Translations under genes and position numbers: made by a program
NCBI RefSeq assembly: GCF_014762705.1
Contig: NZ_JABURL010000119.1
Location: 124,001 to 188,000 of the forward strand
Reading direction: 5' to 3'
DNA length: 64,000 nt
Source of the DNA: Cyclobacterium sp.
Lineage (GTDB): Bacteria; Bacteroidota; Bacteroidia; Cytophagales; Cyclobacteriaceae
Notes under the pieces: model-generated
Seen by the model: only the letters and a program-made list of their open reading frames with translations
Database searches by the model: none
What the model was told of the DNA's origin: nothing
Shown here: positions 46,539 through 56,257 of the stretch, in pieces
Layout: each line of letters opens with the position of its first letter
Numbering within the stretch: position 1 is the stretch's first letter

Positions 46539-48122
46539 ATGAAAAATCATATCATAAATAAAACCTGTTTGAATGCAATCTTGATGGCCGGAATCCTTTT
46601 ATTGTCGGGTTCTTGTGTGGAATACATGCAGGATCTCAATAAGGATCAAAAGTTAATTACAGATGAATTGCTAAGACATGATGCAAATGAAGGTGGAGTT
46701 TCCCTTCCAGGTATGCAACTTGGGATAATGGATGTCCTCACCACCTGGCGAATTGAGATGCAACAAAACTTAAACGCAGATAATTATGGCGGATATATGA
46801 GTCTACCGGCACCATTTTTCGATAACAGAAATAATGGAACCTATGCGATGGTTGATAGCTGGAACAATCAAATTTGGTTAGTACCCTCTGAAAAGGTGTT
46901 GGATCAATGGGTCATGATGAAAAAAAAGGGCTTTGATCAATCCTACCCGGACCTTTATGCCTTGTCGATTATTTTTAAAACTTTTGCAGGCCATAGGCTG
47001 GCCGATATATTTGGACCGATTCCTTATTCAAAATACGGTGAATCCAGTGATGTGAGTTTTGATTCGGTAGAGGAAGCATATGAGGTGTTTTTTGCGGAAT
47101 TGAAAGAAGCTGTGGCGGTTTTAAAGCAAGCTGAAGAAGAAAATCCGGATGCAGATAAGGTAAGGTATGCAAAATTTGATAAATCAAGATACGGAGGAGA
47201 TTATGCTACCTGGATAAGAGTAGCCAACACCTTACGGCTAAGACTTGCCATTCGGATTTCAAAAGTAAATCCCGACAGGGCTAAGCAGGAAGCTGAGAGC
47301 GCTTTGTTGGATGGAGGAGTTTTGACCGCGGGTGATGCCTCGTTTGAAATGTCAACCGGGACCATACATCCTCTGGAAACAATTACTTCAGCATGGCAGG
47401 AAACCCGCATAAATGCAATGGTTGAAACATTACTTGGGGGGTATAATGATCCGAGATTACCCGTTTATGCCATACCTGCTTCAGATCCCGCACTTAATGG
47501 GCAGATCAAAGGAGTGAGATCAGGAGCCATTTTTGGTCCGCGACCTTATCTAGGGTTTTCTCAAGTGAATTTTTTCGGAAATCCGTATGTGAAAGTAATG
47601 GATGTGGCCGAGAGTTTCTTTCTTCGGGCAGAAGGGGCGCTCAGGGGTTGGAACATGGGAGGTACAGCAAAAGACTTCTATGAGGAGGGTATTCGCGTTT
47701 CCTTTAGTGCAAATGGTGTTGGAGGCGCCGAGGAATACCTCAATAATAGCACGGGTAAACAGCTACCCTATGTAGACCCCTACAATGCAGAAAACAATGC
47801 CTCTCCGATGACAGATATTACCGTAAAATGGGAAGAAAATGATTCCTTTGAAAGGAAGCTTGAAAGAATTATCACTCAGAAATGGATAGCAATGTATCCT
47901 GATGGTCAGGAAGCCTGGTCTGAGTTTAGGAGGACAGGCTATCCCAAATTATATCCTGTTGCCGTTAATTACAGTGAATTTTCAGGAGGAGAATTTATAA
48001 AGCGGATAAGTTATCCTACCTCCATTACCAATAGTAGCCAGGCTTCTGTAGCCGAAGCAATTAATTTGTATTTAAATGGAGAAGATAATATTTTCACTCC
48101 TCTTTGGTGGGATGTGGATTGA
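46539..48122 (+). CDS. SusD/RagB-like lipoprotein, divergent type (SusD-3)
   Basis: Substrate-binding lipoprotein of 527 residues, probably the SusD-like_2 type. Lipoprotein signal ends AGILLLSGSC (Cys26). Recognisable parts: LYALSIIFKTFAGHRLADIF, FGPIPYSKYGE, RVANTLRLRLAIRISKVNP and YVKVMDVAESFFLRAEGALRG, then ITQKWIAMYPDGQEAWSEFR. The middle and C-terminal blocks differ clearly from SusD-1 and SusD-2, so its ligand is probably of another chemical kind. It is followed after 16 bases by the PVC-type protein. Confidence 0.92.
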   Translation: MKNHIINKTCLNAILMAGILLLSGSCVEYMQDLNKDQKLITDELLRHDANEGGVSLPGMQLGIMDVLTTWRIEMQQNLNADNYGGYMSLPAPFFDNRNNGTYAMVDSWNNQIWLVPSEKVLDQWVMMKKKGFDQSYPDLYALSIIFKTFAGHRLADIFGPIPYSKYGESSDVSFDSVEEAYEVFFAELKEAVAVLKQAEEENPDADKVRYAKFDKSRYGGDYATWIRVANTLRLRLAIRISKVNPDRAKQEAESALLDGGVLTAGDASFEMSTGTIHPLETITSAWQETRINAMVETLLGGYNDPRLPVYAIPASDPALNGQIKGVRSGAIFGPRPYLGFSQVNFFGNPYVKVMDVAESFFLRAEGALRGWNMGGTAKDFYEEGIRVSFSANGVGGAEEYLNNSTGKQLPYVDPYNAENNASPMTDITVKWEENDSFERKLERIITQKWIAMYPDGQEAWSEFRRTGYPKLYPVAVNYSEFSGGEFIKRISYPTSITNSSQASVAEAINLYLNGEDNIFTPLWWDVD

Positions 48123-48138
48123 ACGAATCAATAAAAAT

Positions 48139-51100
48139 ATGCTAAAAAAGAATTTGTGTGTACCTGCAATTAACGTTTGTCTTTATCACCTTCGGATCCT
48201 ACCTCTACTTTTGGGGGTAGGACTGACGGTTTTTGCCTGCCATTCCGGGGTTCCATCTGATGATAGGTCATTGGAAAATGCCTTGTCTACATTTTCTCTG
48301 GAAGAAGGCTTCCAGATTGAGCTTATTGCAGGTGAGCCGCTTGTATCAGATCCCGTCGCCATGGAAATAGATGAACAAGGCAGGTTATATGTTGTAGAGA
48401 TGCATGGTTACCCGCTGGATCTCAGTGGTTCAGGCAGAGTGAAACGTTTATCAGATACAAATGGAGACGGGATAATGGATGAAAGTGTCATTTTTGCGGA
48501 TAGTTTGCTGATGCCTACAGGGATCATGCGCTGGAAGCAAGGCCTAATCGTAACAGATCCACCAAATGTATTTTATTTGGAAGACAGTGACGGAGACGGT
48601 AAGGCAGATATCAAATCAACCCTCCTTACAGGCTTTGCCTTATCTAATCCCCAGCACAATGTTAATACCCCTAAATTGGCTTTGGATAACTGGATTTATT
48701 TGGGACATGAGCCTTCGGTTACCACCACCATTTACGAAGATAAATTCGGTGATAAAGGTACCGATGTCTATTTCCCGGAGAAGCCGGACTTGAACCGACT
48801 TCCCCAAAATGCAGGGGGGCGAAGCATCCGGTTTAAGCCTGACTCCTATGACCTTGAATTGCTGAGTAGCAGGACCCAATTTGGCCATACTGCCGATGCC
48901 TTCGGACACCGGTTTTTGGTAAACAACAGCAACCATATCATCCAGGAAGTTCTTACCGCAGAATACCTGCAAAGAAATCCTCATTTGGTGATTACAGAGG
49001 TTACTCAATCTTCCTCTGACCATGGAAGTGGCGCAGAGGTTTTTCCGATCACCATCAATCCACAGCATCAGCTATTGACGGACCTGGGCGTTATGACATC
49101 TGCCTGCGGACTGACGGCCTACCTGGGAGCAGCTTTTCCGGAGCGATATGATCAGGCCACCTTTGTTTCAGAACCGGTAAGTAATATCGTACATGTGGAT
49201 TTTGTAAAGAGCGATGGGACAGGGTTTATAGCCTCCAGGGAGCATCCTGATAAGGAGTTTTTGGCGTCCACGGATGCCTGGTTTCGGCCAGTCAATGCCT
49301 ATATTGGCCCTGATGGAGCCTTGTATATCCTTGATTATTACCGTCAGATTATAGAACATCCCGAATGGATGGCAGAAGAAGTGGTTCAATCGGGAGCCTT
49401 GTATAATGGTACAGACAAAGGTAGAATTTACCGCATTACACCCAAGGGCACATCACCGATTGATTGGTCCGATAAATTGACTTTAGGGGAAGCATCTCCC
49501 GAAGAATTAATGGGTCATCTGTCTCATAAAAATGCCTGGTGGAGAATGAATGCCCAAAGGATATTAGTAGATCGGAAACCGACGAATCTTAGCCCCTCTT
49601 TAAAGCAAATTGCAGTCTCCGGGGAAAGCCCTATGGGCCGGCTTCATGCTTTATGGACATTGCAGGGAATGGGAGCGCTTGATGTAGAAACGGTAGCCGG
49701 GGCATTAAATGACCCTGTGCCCGGGGTTCGCGAAAATGCGGTGAAATTATCAGAGCTCTTTTTAGCTTCTTCCCCCGAGCTTGTCCCTCAATTGCTGGCT
49801 TTGAAAGATGATTCCGATCCAAAGGTTAGGTTTCAGTTGATGCAAACACTGGGGTACATTGAAAGTGAAAGTGCTTTTCAGGCAAGAAAAGAACTTTTGT
49901 TTAGAGATATTGATGATAAATGGGTGCAATTGGCAGCGCTTTCGGCTCCGTTTTCAGAAAGTAGCCGGCTTATTGATCCGGTCTTGAACCAATATACCCG
50001 CACGCCTGCCTATGATGGTATGGTGCAAAAACTGGCCTCCATGGTTGGTGCCAGTATGGATGAAAGGACTATTTTCACCATGGTGAAACGGGCAACCCAA
50101 CGCAATGCGCAAGACAACTACAATTGGCAACCTGCTCTTTTGCGTGGTTTGGCACAAGGAATCAAGAGTAAGGAATTGGAAGGTACACATAGCGCAGCTG
50201 CTGGCCTTTTGGCAAGTAATATTTTTAATCACCCCTCAGCAGAAGTACAGGAAGCAGCCCTGCAGGTGCTGGAGGGTATTGGACTGGATAACGTCGCAGG
50301 TAAGGAAGAGGCTTTGGCAGAAGCAAGAAAAATTGCCATGAACCGAACGTTAAGTGGTGAAGAAAGGAGCTTAGGCATCCGGTTTTTGGCTTTGACAGAT
50401 CCGATCCAATACCACGACATGTTGGTAGGGATGGTGCAGGTTGGAGAGCCACTGCCTGTTCAGTTGGCTGCTTTTCGTGCTTTAAGTAAATCTGAGGATA
50501 GTTCCTTTTCAAAATTGGTGATCGATCGGTGGGAAAGTTTCACGCCCGAATTAAGGGATGCAGCTGTTAGTGCGATGATGATGAATGGTGAGCGGATTAC
50601 TGTTTTATTGAGTGCCCTGGAGGATGGATTGATTCAAAAGGCCACTATTGGCTGGAGAAGAAGTGTAGGCTTGATGGCCAACAAAGACGAAACGCTCAGG
50701 GTAAGGGCCAGGGCCATTTTGACCCGGCCAGAAGGCGAAAGTGAGAAAATTATGGAGACCTACCAACCTGCCCTGGAACTTAAGGGAACCATAGATGAAG
50801 GGGCCAGGGTTTTTCGGGAAAATTGCGCTATCTGTCACCAAATGGGAGAGGATCAGGGGCTTGCCTTTGGGCCAGACCTATCCTCTCTGAAAAACAGACG
50901 TCCTGCCAGTATAATGACGGATATTCTCAATCCTAATTCGTCCATTGCGGATGGCTTTGATCTTTGGGAAGTAGAATTACAAAACGGGGAGCTTCATCAG
51001 GGACTTATTTCCTCGGAGACTCCCACGGCAATCAACCTCAGGAATGCAGGAGGAATTGACAAGAACATTTCCAGAACCAATATAAAGACGCTGAAACTAA

Positions 51101-51192
51101 TAGAAATGTCTGCCATGCCCACCGGCCTTGAGCAAGGTATTTCGGTACAGGAAATGGCAGATTTACTTGCTTATATACGTAAAGCCGAATAA
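48139..51192 (+). CDS. PVC-type haem-binding dehydrogenase-like lipoprotein with HEAT repeats
   Basis: Large exported redox protein of the membrane-bound-dehydrogenase type known from Planctomycetes and Bacteroidota, 1017 residues from the ATG at 48139. The longer frame from 48076 overlaps SusD-3 and is unlikely. Lipoprotein signal ends VGLTVFAC. A six-bladed propeller like that of PQQ-dependent sugar dehydrogenases covers about 40-440 (DEQGRLYVVEMHGYPLD, VTDPPNVFYLEDSDGDGKAD, AYIGPDGALYILDYYRQIIE), HEAT-like helical repeats about 450-860, and a C-terminal cytochrome c domain with CAICHQMG (CxxCH) and LNPNSSIADGF. Expected role: oxidation of a carbohydrate or related alcohol with electrons passed to the haem. 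Substrate unknown. Confidence 0.9.
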   Translation: MLKKNLCVPAINVCLYHLRILPLLLGVGLTVFACHSGVPSDDRSLENALSTFSLEEGFQIELIAGEPLVSDPVAMEIDEQGRLYVVEMHGYPLDLSGSGRVKRLSDTNGDGIMDESVIFADSLLMPTGIMRWKQGLIVTDPPNVFYLEDSDGDGKADIKSTLLTGFALSNPQHNVNTPKLALDNWIYLGHEPSVTTTIYEDKFGDKGTDVYFPEKPDLNRLPQNAGGRSIRFKPDSYDLELLSSRTQFGHTADAFGHRFLVNNSNHIIQEVLTAEYLQRNPHLVITEVTQSSSDHGSGAEVFPITINPQHQLLTDLGVMTSACGLTAYLGAAFPERYDQATFVSEPVSNIVHVDFVKSDGTGFIASREHPDKEFLASTDAWFRPVNAYIGPDGALYILDYYRQIIEHPEWMAEEVVQSGALYNGTDKGRIYRITPKGTSPIDWSDKLTLGEASPEELMGHLSHKNAWWRMNAQRILVDRKPTNLSPSLKQIAVSGESPMGRLHALWTLQGMGALDVETVAGALNDPVPGVRENAVKLSELFLASSPELVPQLLALKDDSDPKVRFQLMQTLGYIESESAFQARKELLFRDIDDKWVQLAALSAPFSESSRLIDPVLNQYTRTPAYDGMVQKLASMVGASMDERTIFTMVKRATQRNAQDNYNWQPALLRGLAQGIKSKELEGTHSAAAGLLASNIFNHPSAEVQEAALQVLEGIGLDNVAGKEEALAEARKIAMNRTLSGEERSLGIRFLALTDPIQYHDMLVGMVQVGEPLPVQLAAFRALSKSEDSSFSKLVIDRWESFTPELRDAAVSAMMMNGERITVLLSALEDGLIQKATIGWRRSVGLMANKDETLRVRARAILTRPEGESEKIMETYQPALELKGTIDEGARVFRENCAICHQMGEDQGLAFGPDLSSLKNRRPASIMTDILNPNSSIADGFDLWEVELQNGELHQGLISSETPTAINLRNAGGIDKNISRTNIKTLKLIEMSAMPTGLEQGISVQEMADLLAYIRKAE

Positions 51193-51240
51193 TGCAATTG
51201 CAGGACTTATTACAATAATTTCACAAGTAACCCAAAGAAA

Positions 51241-52620
51241 ATGAAATTGATATTCATGAAACGTTTGATACTATCACTACTGGCTTTCGGAGCCTTTCAG
51301 CTGACTGGTTTTGGAGTAGCCCCCAAGCCCCTGAATGTAGGGCTTGCAAGAGTGATTATTACTCCTGAAACGCCGGTTAGGCTAACCGGCTATTCCAGCC
51401 GGGATGTTCCCTTCGAAGCTGTTCATCACGATTTATGGGCCAAAGTGATGGCCTTTGGTGATGAAAAAACAGGATACCGTATAATTATAACTGTAGACTT
51501 ACTGGGTATTCCGCATCAGATTACGCAAAAAGTAAGGGAAGCCCTTGCCCGGGAAATCAATATATTACCTGCGAACCTCTCCATTTGTGCCTCCCATACC
51601 CATAGTGGTCCGCAAATTGGAAATATTGTTTCTCATTTTCATAAACCACTGGATCCTGACGAGCTAGCTGAGATTGCCCTTTTTGCCATGGGACTGGTGC
51701 CAAAATTGAAAACCCTGGCCATGGAAGCGATTGAAAACGCTTCCCCGTCGCTGGTATCCCATACCAAAGGTGAGGTGGGTTTTGCAATCAATAGGAGGAC
51801 TTCCATTAACCCAAATGGTGTTACGGACCATTCATTACCGGTAATGAAAATTACAGACATGAAGGGAGAAACAAAGGCCGTGTTGGTAAATTACGCCTGT
51901 CATGCAGTAACCCTTGGCCCTTTAAATAATGTGGTTCATGGGGATTGGGTAGGGGAGGCCCAACTCCAGATGGAAGAAAACTTACCTCCCGGAGCCATGG
52001 CCATGGTGGTCATAGGCTGCGGTGCCGATCAGAATTCTTCACCTCGGATGAATACAGATAAGCCGGAGATGGATTTAGTATATGCGAAAGACCAGGGAAA
52101 ACAAATTGCGGATGAGGTGCAGCGCTTGCTGGCTACCAATGACTGGAAGGGCATTGGACAACTGCCTGAGGGCAAAATGAAATATGTGGAACTGACCTTT
52201 GCCACTATGCCGGACCCGAAAAAACTGGCAGCGGATGCCAAAGGCTCGGGCAGGACAAGCAATTACTCCCTGTTATTACTGGGTCGAATGGCTAGAAGCG
52301 GGGATATTCCTGAGAAAATAGATTATCCCATTCAGGTTTGGGATTTCGGGAAAGAGTTGGTAATGATCTTTATGGCCGGAGAGGTAGTGGTAGATTATGC
52401 CTTAAGGCTAAAGCAGGAGTTGGGAGAAGATCGGGTTTGGGTAAATGCCTATGCCAATGATATGCCCTGCTATATTCCCTCGCTCCGGATATTGCGAGAG
52501 GGTGGGTATGAAGCAGAAACAGCCATGATTGGGTACGAGAAGCCCTCCAAATTTACTGAGGACGTGGAGGAGACGATCATGAGCGGCATTTATTCTATTT
52601 TACCAAAATCAAGTAAATGA
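51241..52620 (+). CDS. Neutral/alkaline ceramidase-like hydrolase, first copy
   Basis: Exported zinc amidase-like protein, 459 residues, related to the N-terminal catalytic domain of neutral ceramidase. Signal peptide ends near TGFG; an in-frame ATG at 51256 is an alternative start. Likely zinc ligands are in ICASHTHSGPQIG (residues 116-128) and NYACHAVTLGPLNNVVHGDW; the region GCGADQNSSPRMN corresponds to the nucleophile loop (GNxGDVSPN in classical ceramidases) but is altered. The C-terminal immunoglobulin-like domain of true ceramidases is lacking. It probably hydrolyses an amide-linked acyl group or similar bond in the SusCD-3 substrate. Overlaps the next gene by four bases. Confidence 0.82.
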   Translation: MKLIFMKRLILSLLAFGAFQLTGFGVAPKPLNVGLARVIITPETPVRLTGYSSRDVPFEAVHHDLWAKVMAFGDEKTGYRIIITVDLLGIPHQITQKVREALAREINILPANLSICASHTHSGPQIGNIVSHFHKPLDPDELAEIALFAMGLVPKLKTLAMEAIENASPSLVSHTKGEVGFAINRRTSINPNGVTDHSLPVMKITDMKGETKAVLVNYACHAVTLGPLNNVVHGDWVGEAQLQMEENLPPGAMAMVVIGCGADQNSSPRMNTDKPEMDLVYAKDQGKQIADEVQRLLATNDWKGIGQLPEGKMKYVELTFATMPDPKKLAADAKGSGRTSNYSLLLLGRMARSGDIPEKIDYPIQVWDFGKELVMIFMAGEVVVDYALRLKQELGEDRVWVNAYANDMPCYIPSLRILREGGYEAETAMIGYEKPSKFTEDVEETIMSGIYSILPKSSK

Positions 52621-53975
52621 TGAGATTTTCTCAATTAATAGTTGCCACTCCCTTTAAGTCCGACCAAAAGAATAGATCCATTGTAGTCTTTTTCGTCTTG
52701 GTGCTGGTTCTGCTTTTATCAAGCCAAATTTCTTTTGCCGGAGACTTTAGGGCAGCAGTGGTCAAGGAAAATATTACCCCAAAAGTATCAAAATTCCTTT
52801 TAGGGTATGGAGCTCGTCAATCTGAAGGTGTTCTGGATAGTATTTACCATCAGATTTTACTATTAGATGACGGTCAGTCAATCTTTGCGCTGGTTTCCAC
52901 CGATATTTGTTTGGTCTCTCCCGCCACCTATGATCGGGTAGCCAAATTGGTGGAGCAGAAGTTTGGGATAACACGAAATAATTTTTGGTGGTCGGTAACA
53001 CATACGCATTCTGCACCGGAAGTAGGCGGGCCCGGACTCCCGGCGGCTTTTATGGGAGAGCGGTATACCCACCCCATTGATACGACCTATACGGATTTGG
53101 TAACCTCCAAATTATTGGGTGGTATTGAAAGAGGGATTAGTGAGCTGTCTCCTGCCAGCCTGGGCGTGGGTTGGGGACATTCATTCGCGAATATTAATCG
53201 AAGAGCCAGGGATATTGATGATATTGCTTTTTTGGGGTTGAACCCGGATGGACCGGTAGACCGTAAGATTGGTATACTAAAAATAGTGCATCAGGAAGAC
53301 CACCGATTAATGGCCACGGTGGCCAATTATGCAATACATGGGACAGTTTTGGGGGGACAAAATTTATTGATTAGCGGTGACGTTTCGGGAGTGGTATCCA
53401 ACTATGTGGAAGAAAGATCAGGAGCGCCAATGCTATTTATCAACGGTGCTGCTGGTAACATCGCACCTATTTACAGTGTATATCCAGATGCCAGGTCAGG
53501 AAGACTGAATCAATTCAGAAGGCTGCTGGGAGATAAAATACTGATGGGCAGTGAGGAAATCCAGCACTACGAAGATTGGGTTTCTTTTAGTGCATCGGAG
53601 ATGGAGTTTCTGACCCCTGTGAAGGAAGGATTAAAGTGGCCTGAAACTTTAAATGATTACCTTGTGGATGCCACGGCCGATGTTAAAATGATTAAAGTAC
53701 CTGCGCGTTTTCTGAACATCAATGACAAAATAGGTATTTGGGCAAGTCCCCTGGAACTGTTTTGCGAAATTTCGAATGAGGTAAGAGATCGGTCTCCGTT
53801 TCCCTATACCTTTTATTATGGGTATACCAACGGCTGGTTGGGGTACATGCTAACCGAGGAGGAATGGGCCTACAAGGGATATGAACCTACGGTATCCCCA
53901 TTTGTTCCCAATGCTGGGACAAAGTTCGGAGAGGCAGTATTGTCGTATCTACAAAGTGAATTAAAAAGTAAATAA
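52617..53975 (+). CDS. Neutral/alkaline ceramidase-like hydrolase, second copy
   Basis: Second ceramidase-type amidase-like protein, 452 residues, translationally coupled to the first by an ATGA overlap. Signal segment at about 22-40 (SIVVFFVLVLVLLLSSQISF). Candidate zinc ligands are in SVTHTHSAPEVGGPG and NYAIHGTVLGGQNLLISGD; the nucleophile loop reads INGAAGNIAPIYS, closer to the classical ceramidase loop than in its neighbour. Overall similarity to the first copy is low apart from these motifs, so they are old paralogues with distinct substrates rather than a recent duplication. The C-terminal domain of true ceramidases is again missing. Confidence 0.82.
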   Translation: MMRFSQLIVATPFKSDQKNRSIVVFFVLVLVLLLSSQISFAGDFRAAVVKENITPKVSKFLLGYGARQSEGVLDSIYHQILLLDDGQSIFALVSTDICLVSPATYDRVAKLVEQKFGITRNNFWWSVTHTHSAPEVGGPGLPAAFMGERYTHPIDTTYTDLVTSKLLGGIERGISELSPASLGVGWGHSFANINRRARDIDDIAFLGLNPDGPVDRKIGILKIVHQEDHRLMATVANYAIHGTVLGGQNLLISGDVSGVVSNYVEERSGAPMLFINGAAGNIAPIYSVYPDARSGRLNQFRRLLGDKILMGSEEIQHYEDWVSFSASEMEFLTPVKEGLKWPETLNDYLVDATADVKMIKVPARFLNINDKIGIWASPLELFCEISNEVRDRSPFPYTFYYGYTNGWLGYMLTEEEWAYKGYEPTVSPFVPNAGTKFGEAVLSYLQSELKSK

Positions 53976-53991
53976 TTAAACTAATAAAGAG

Positions 53992-55236
53992 ATGAAGTCA
54001 CTATTTTCAGTAACCGCATGTATAGTCAATTTATCTGTTTTCCTGGTTTTTACCGCAGGTGCCCAAAACCCGGATTTCCCCTGGCCGGACGGTAAAAAAA
54101 TGGCCATCAGTTTAAGTTTTGACGATGCCCGGGCTAGTAATCCCAGCCCTGGGGCAGCCTTATTGAATGAGTATGGGGTAAAGGCTACTTTTTATGTGGT
54201 TCCCTCCAGCATGGAAAGAGATATTCCAGGCTGGGAAATGGTGGTAGATACAGGACATGAGATTGGTAATCACTCTCTTTATCACCCCTGTAGTGGTAAT
54301 TTTGTATGGTCCAGAAATAAGGCCCTTGAAGATTACACCCTGGAACGAATGCGAAAGGAATTGATCGCCGCCAATGATGAAGTGGAGCGGCTACTGGGTG
54401 TGAGACCGGAAGTTTTCGCCTATCCTTGCGGACTTACGTACGTTGGTAAGGGAGAACGTACCCAAAGTTATGTACCCCTGATCTCAGAACTGTTTCTCTC
54501 GGGAAGGGGCTGGAAGGATGAAGCCCCAGTGGACCCCTATTATGTTGACATGGCACAGCTTACCGGTATGGAGATGGACAACAAGTCCTTTGAAGAAATT
54601 TTACCCTTAATAGAAGCGGCTGCAGAAAACCGGCAATGGTTGGTTTTGGCAGGGCATGAAACCAATACGGAGGGCAATCAAACTACCTATTTGAGCATGC
54701 TGAGAAAGCTTTGTGCCTATGCCAATGATCCGGCCAATGGTATTTGGATTGCTCCGGTAGGTACGGTGGCCAAATACGTGAAGGAAAAACGATCGTCCAT
54801 GGAAGGTAATTTAAATATTCCCGGTATTTCCGAGCCCTCAGAAAATGGAACAGTTTACCTTACATCGGAAAATGGCAAAGGGATAGGTCCTGATATCAAA
54901 TACATGCCCGAGTGGAACGCATTTGGGTGGTTTACAGCCAATGACAGGGTAGAATGGGATCTGGATCTTCCAAAGAAAGGTACGTACGAAGTATGGATGG
55001 AATGGTCTGTTTCGGATGAGGAGGCAGGCAAACCTTTTGTGCTGACCTCGGGCGATCAGACCATTGAAGGGATTGTAAAACCTTCCGGATCCTGGGAGAC
55101 TTTTCAGAAAACAAAGATAGGTAAACTGTCACTGGAAGCCGATTTTAACCGGATCATCGTGGCTTCCGGCGAGGAATTTGAAGATGGAGCATTGATGGAT
55201 TTAAAAGCCCTGACGCTGGTGCCGGTAGGGAAGTAA
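53992..55236 (+). CDS. NodB-type polysaccharide deacetylase with C-terminal beta domain
   Basis: Exported carbohydrate deacetylase-like enzyme (CE4/NodB fold), 414 residues, signal peptide ending TAGAQ. Catalytic landmarks: SFDDA (Asp44, Asp45), GNHSLYHP (metal-binding His94 and His98), FAYPCG (motif 3) and VLAGHETN near residue 220. From about 290 a beta-sandwich follows (FGWFTANDRVEWDLDLPKKG, then YEVWMEWSVSDEEAG) like the DUF5077/CBM6-type modules of Bacteroidota enzymes. It lies 16 bases after the second ceramidase-like gene and closes the Region C operon. N- or O-deacetylation of a glycan is the expected reaction. Confidence 0.88.
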   Translation: MKSLFSVTACIVNLSVFLVFTAGAQNPDFPWPDGKKMAISLSFDDARASNPSPGAALLNEYGVKATFYVVPSSMERDIPGWEMVVDTGHEIGNHSLYHPCSGNFVWSRNKALEDYTLERMRKELIAANDEVERLLGVRPEVFAYPCGLTYVGKGERTQSYVPLISELFLSGRGWKDEAPVDPYYVDMAQLTGMEMDNKSFEEILPLIEAAAENRQWLVLAGHETNTEGNQTTYLSMLRKLCAYANDPANGIWIAPVGTVAKYVKEKRSSMEGNLNIPGISEPSENGTVYLTSENGKGIGPDIKYMPEWNAFGWFTANDRVEWDLDLPKKGTYEVWMEWSVSDEEAGKPFVLTSGDQTIEGIVKPSGSWETFQKTKIGKLSLEADFNRIIVASGEEFEDGALMDLKALTLVPVGK

Positions 55237-55549
55237 TCAAAACGGGGAAAAATTTATTACTCTTGCATTTTTCTCGATTAGGAAGTAGGGTATTTCGTAT
55301 ATAGTAGTAGACCAGAATAGCATAGAATTCCGGTTAGTGGAATCTCCACGGTATAGAAGTCAGATCAATATCAGAAAACGCAAATTTCCTGTATCAGCAA
55401 AAAGGTAGCTGCTCCAAAAGGTGAAAAGGCCAGGAAATCGAAAACGTGATAAAAAGCCCTCCGGGGCTTTTTTAGTTTTTTGGCCGTAGTTTTGATCGTA
55501 CGGCATATTTATAAATAGATGAATTTGTTTTTTCTTGATTTAGCATTCC
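55237..55549. other. Convergent intergenic region
   Basis: 313 bases between the Region C operon and the reverse-strand LytTR regulator. Apart from the terminator at 55451-55480 I see no gene, repeat or other structured element. Confidence 0.6.
55451..55480. terminator. Bidirectional intrinsic terminator
   Basis: Nine-base perfect arms (AAAAAGCCC / GGGCTTTTT) around a 4-base loop (TCCG), then further T runs. It sits between convergent genes and serves both the deacetylase gene and the reverse-strand regulator at 55550. Confidence 0.88.
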
Positions 55550-56257
55550 CTATAGCAATTTTCTGTCGCCCAGCTTTTTAAAAAAATCTTCCCTGTAATT
55601 CCGGCTGATGGGATAAAGATCTTCTCCTATCAACACTTCATTGGATTGGACTTCGTCAATATGCCGCATGTTGATAATAAAGGAGCGGTGAATCCGAACA
55701 AACTCACCCGGCAGGGCATTGGCTATACTGGTAAGGGACAGTAGCGACAAGATCTTTCTGGTCGGGGTGATGATCTTGATATATTCTCTCTGTGCCTCTA
55801 TGGCCTGCACCTCCGAGTACAAAAATTTGACGATCCGGGTGTCGGTTTTGATAAAAAAATAATCGGGTTTCTCAGTTGTGTCTTCAGCAGAAACTTGTAC
55901 GGAAAGGTATTCCACTGCCTTATCGATAGCTTTCCTGAAGCGCTCAAAAGAGACCGGCTTCATCAGGTAATCGATCACATCCAGCTCATATCCTTTGACT
56001 GCGTATTCTTCATAGGCCGTTACAAAGATCGTTAATGGCCTATTTGGGAGTTCGTTGAGCAAATCTATTCCGGTCATCAATGGCATACGGATATCAAGCA
56101 AAAGAATATCAACAGGATTTTTCTTTAGAAAACCCATCGCTTCTTCCCCATTGCTACAAACGCCAGCCAATTCCAAATTGCCAACCTTGGAAACGTAGTC
56201 CGAAAGCAATTTCCTGGCTGGCGGCTCGTCGTCCACGATAAGGATTTGGTAGTTCAT
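55550..56257 (-). CDS. LytTR-family response regulator (second)
   Basis: Response regulator of 235 residues. Receiver domain with LIVDDEPPARKLL (acidic pair 9-10), phosphoacceptor Asp55 in LLLDIRMPLMTG and YLMKPVSFERF; LytTR DNA-binding domain from about 130 (KTDTRIVKFLYSEVQAIEAQ, then FVRIHRSFIINMRHIDEV). Its ATG overlaps the stop of the kinase gene by four bases. The pair is divergent from the DUF4440 genes at 57525, which are plausible targets. Confidence 0.95.
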   Translation of the reverse strand: MNYQILIVDDEPPARKLLSDYVSKVGNLELAGVCSNGEEAMGFLKKNPVDILLLDIRMPLMTGIDLLNELPNRPLTIFVTAYEEYAVKGYELDVIDYLMKPVSFERFRKAIDKAVEYLSVQVSAEDTTEKPDYFFIKTDTRIVKFLYSEVQAIEAQREYIKIITPTRKILSLLSLTSIANALPGEFVRIHRSFIINMRHIDEVQSNEVLIGEDLYPISRNYREDFFKKLGDRKLL

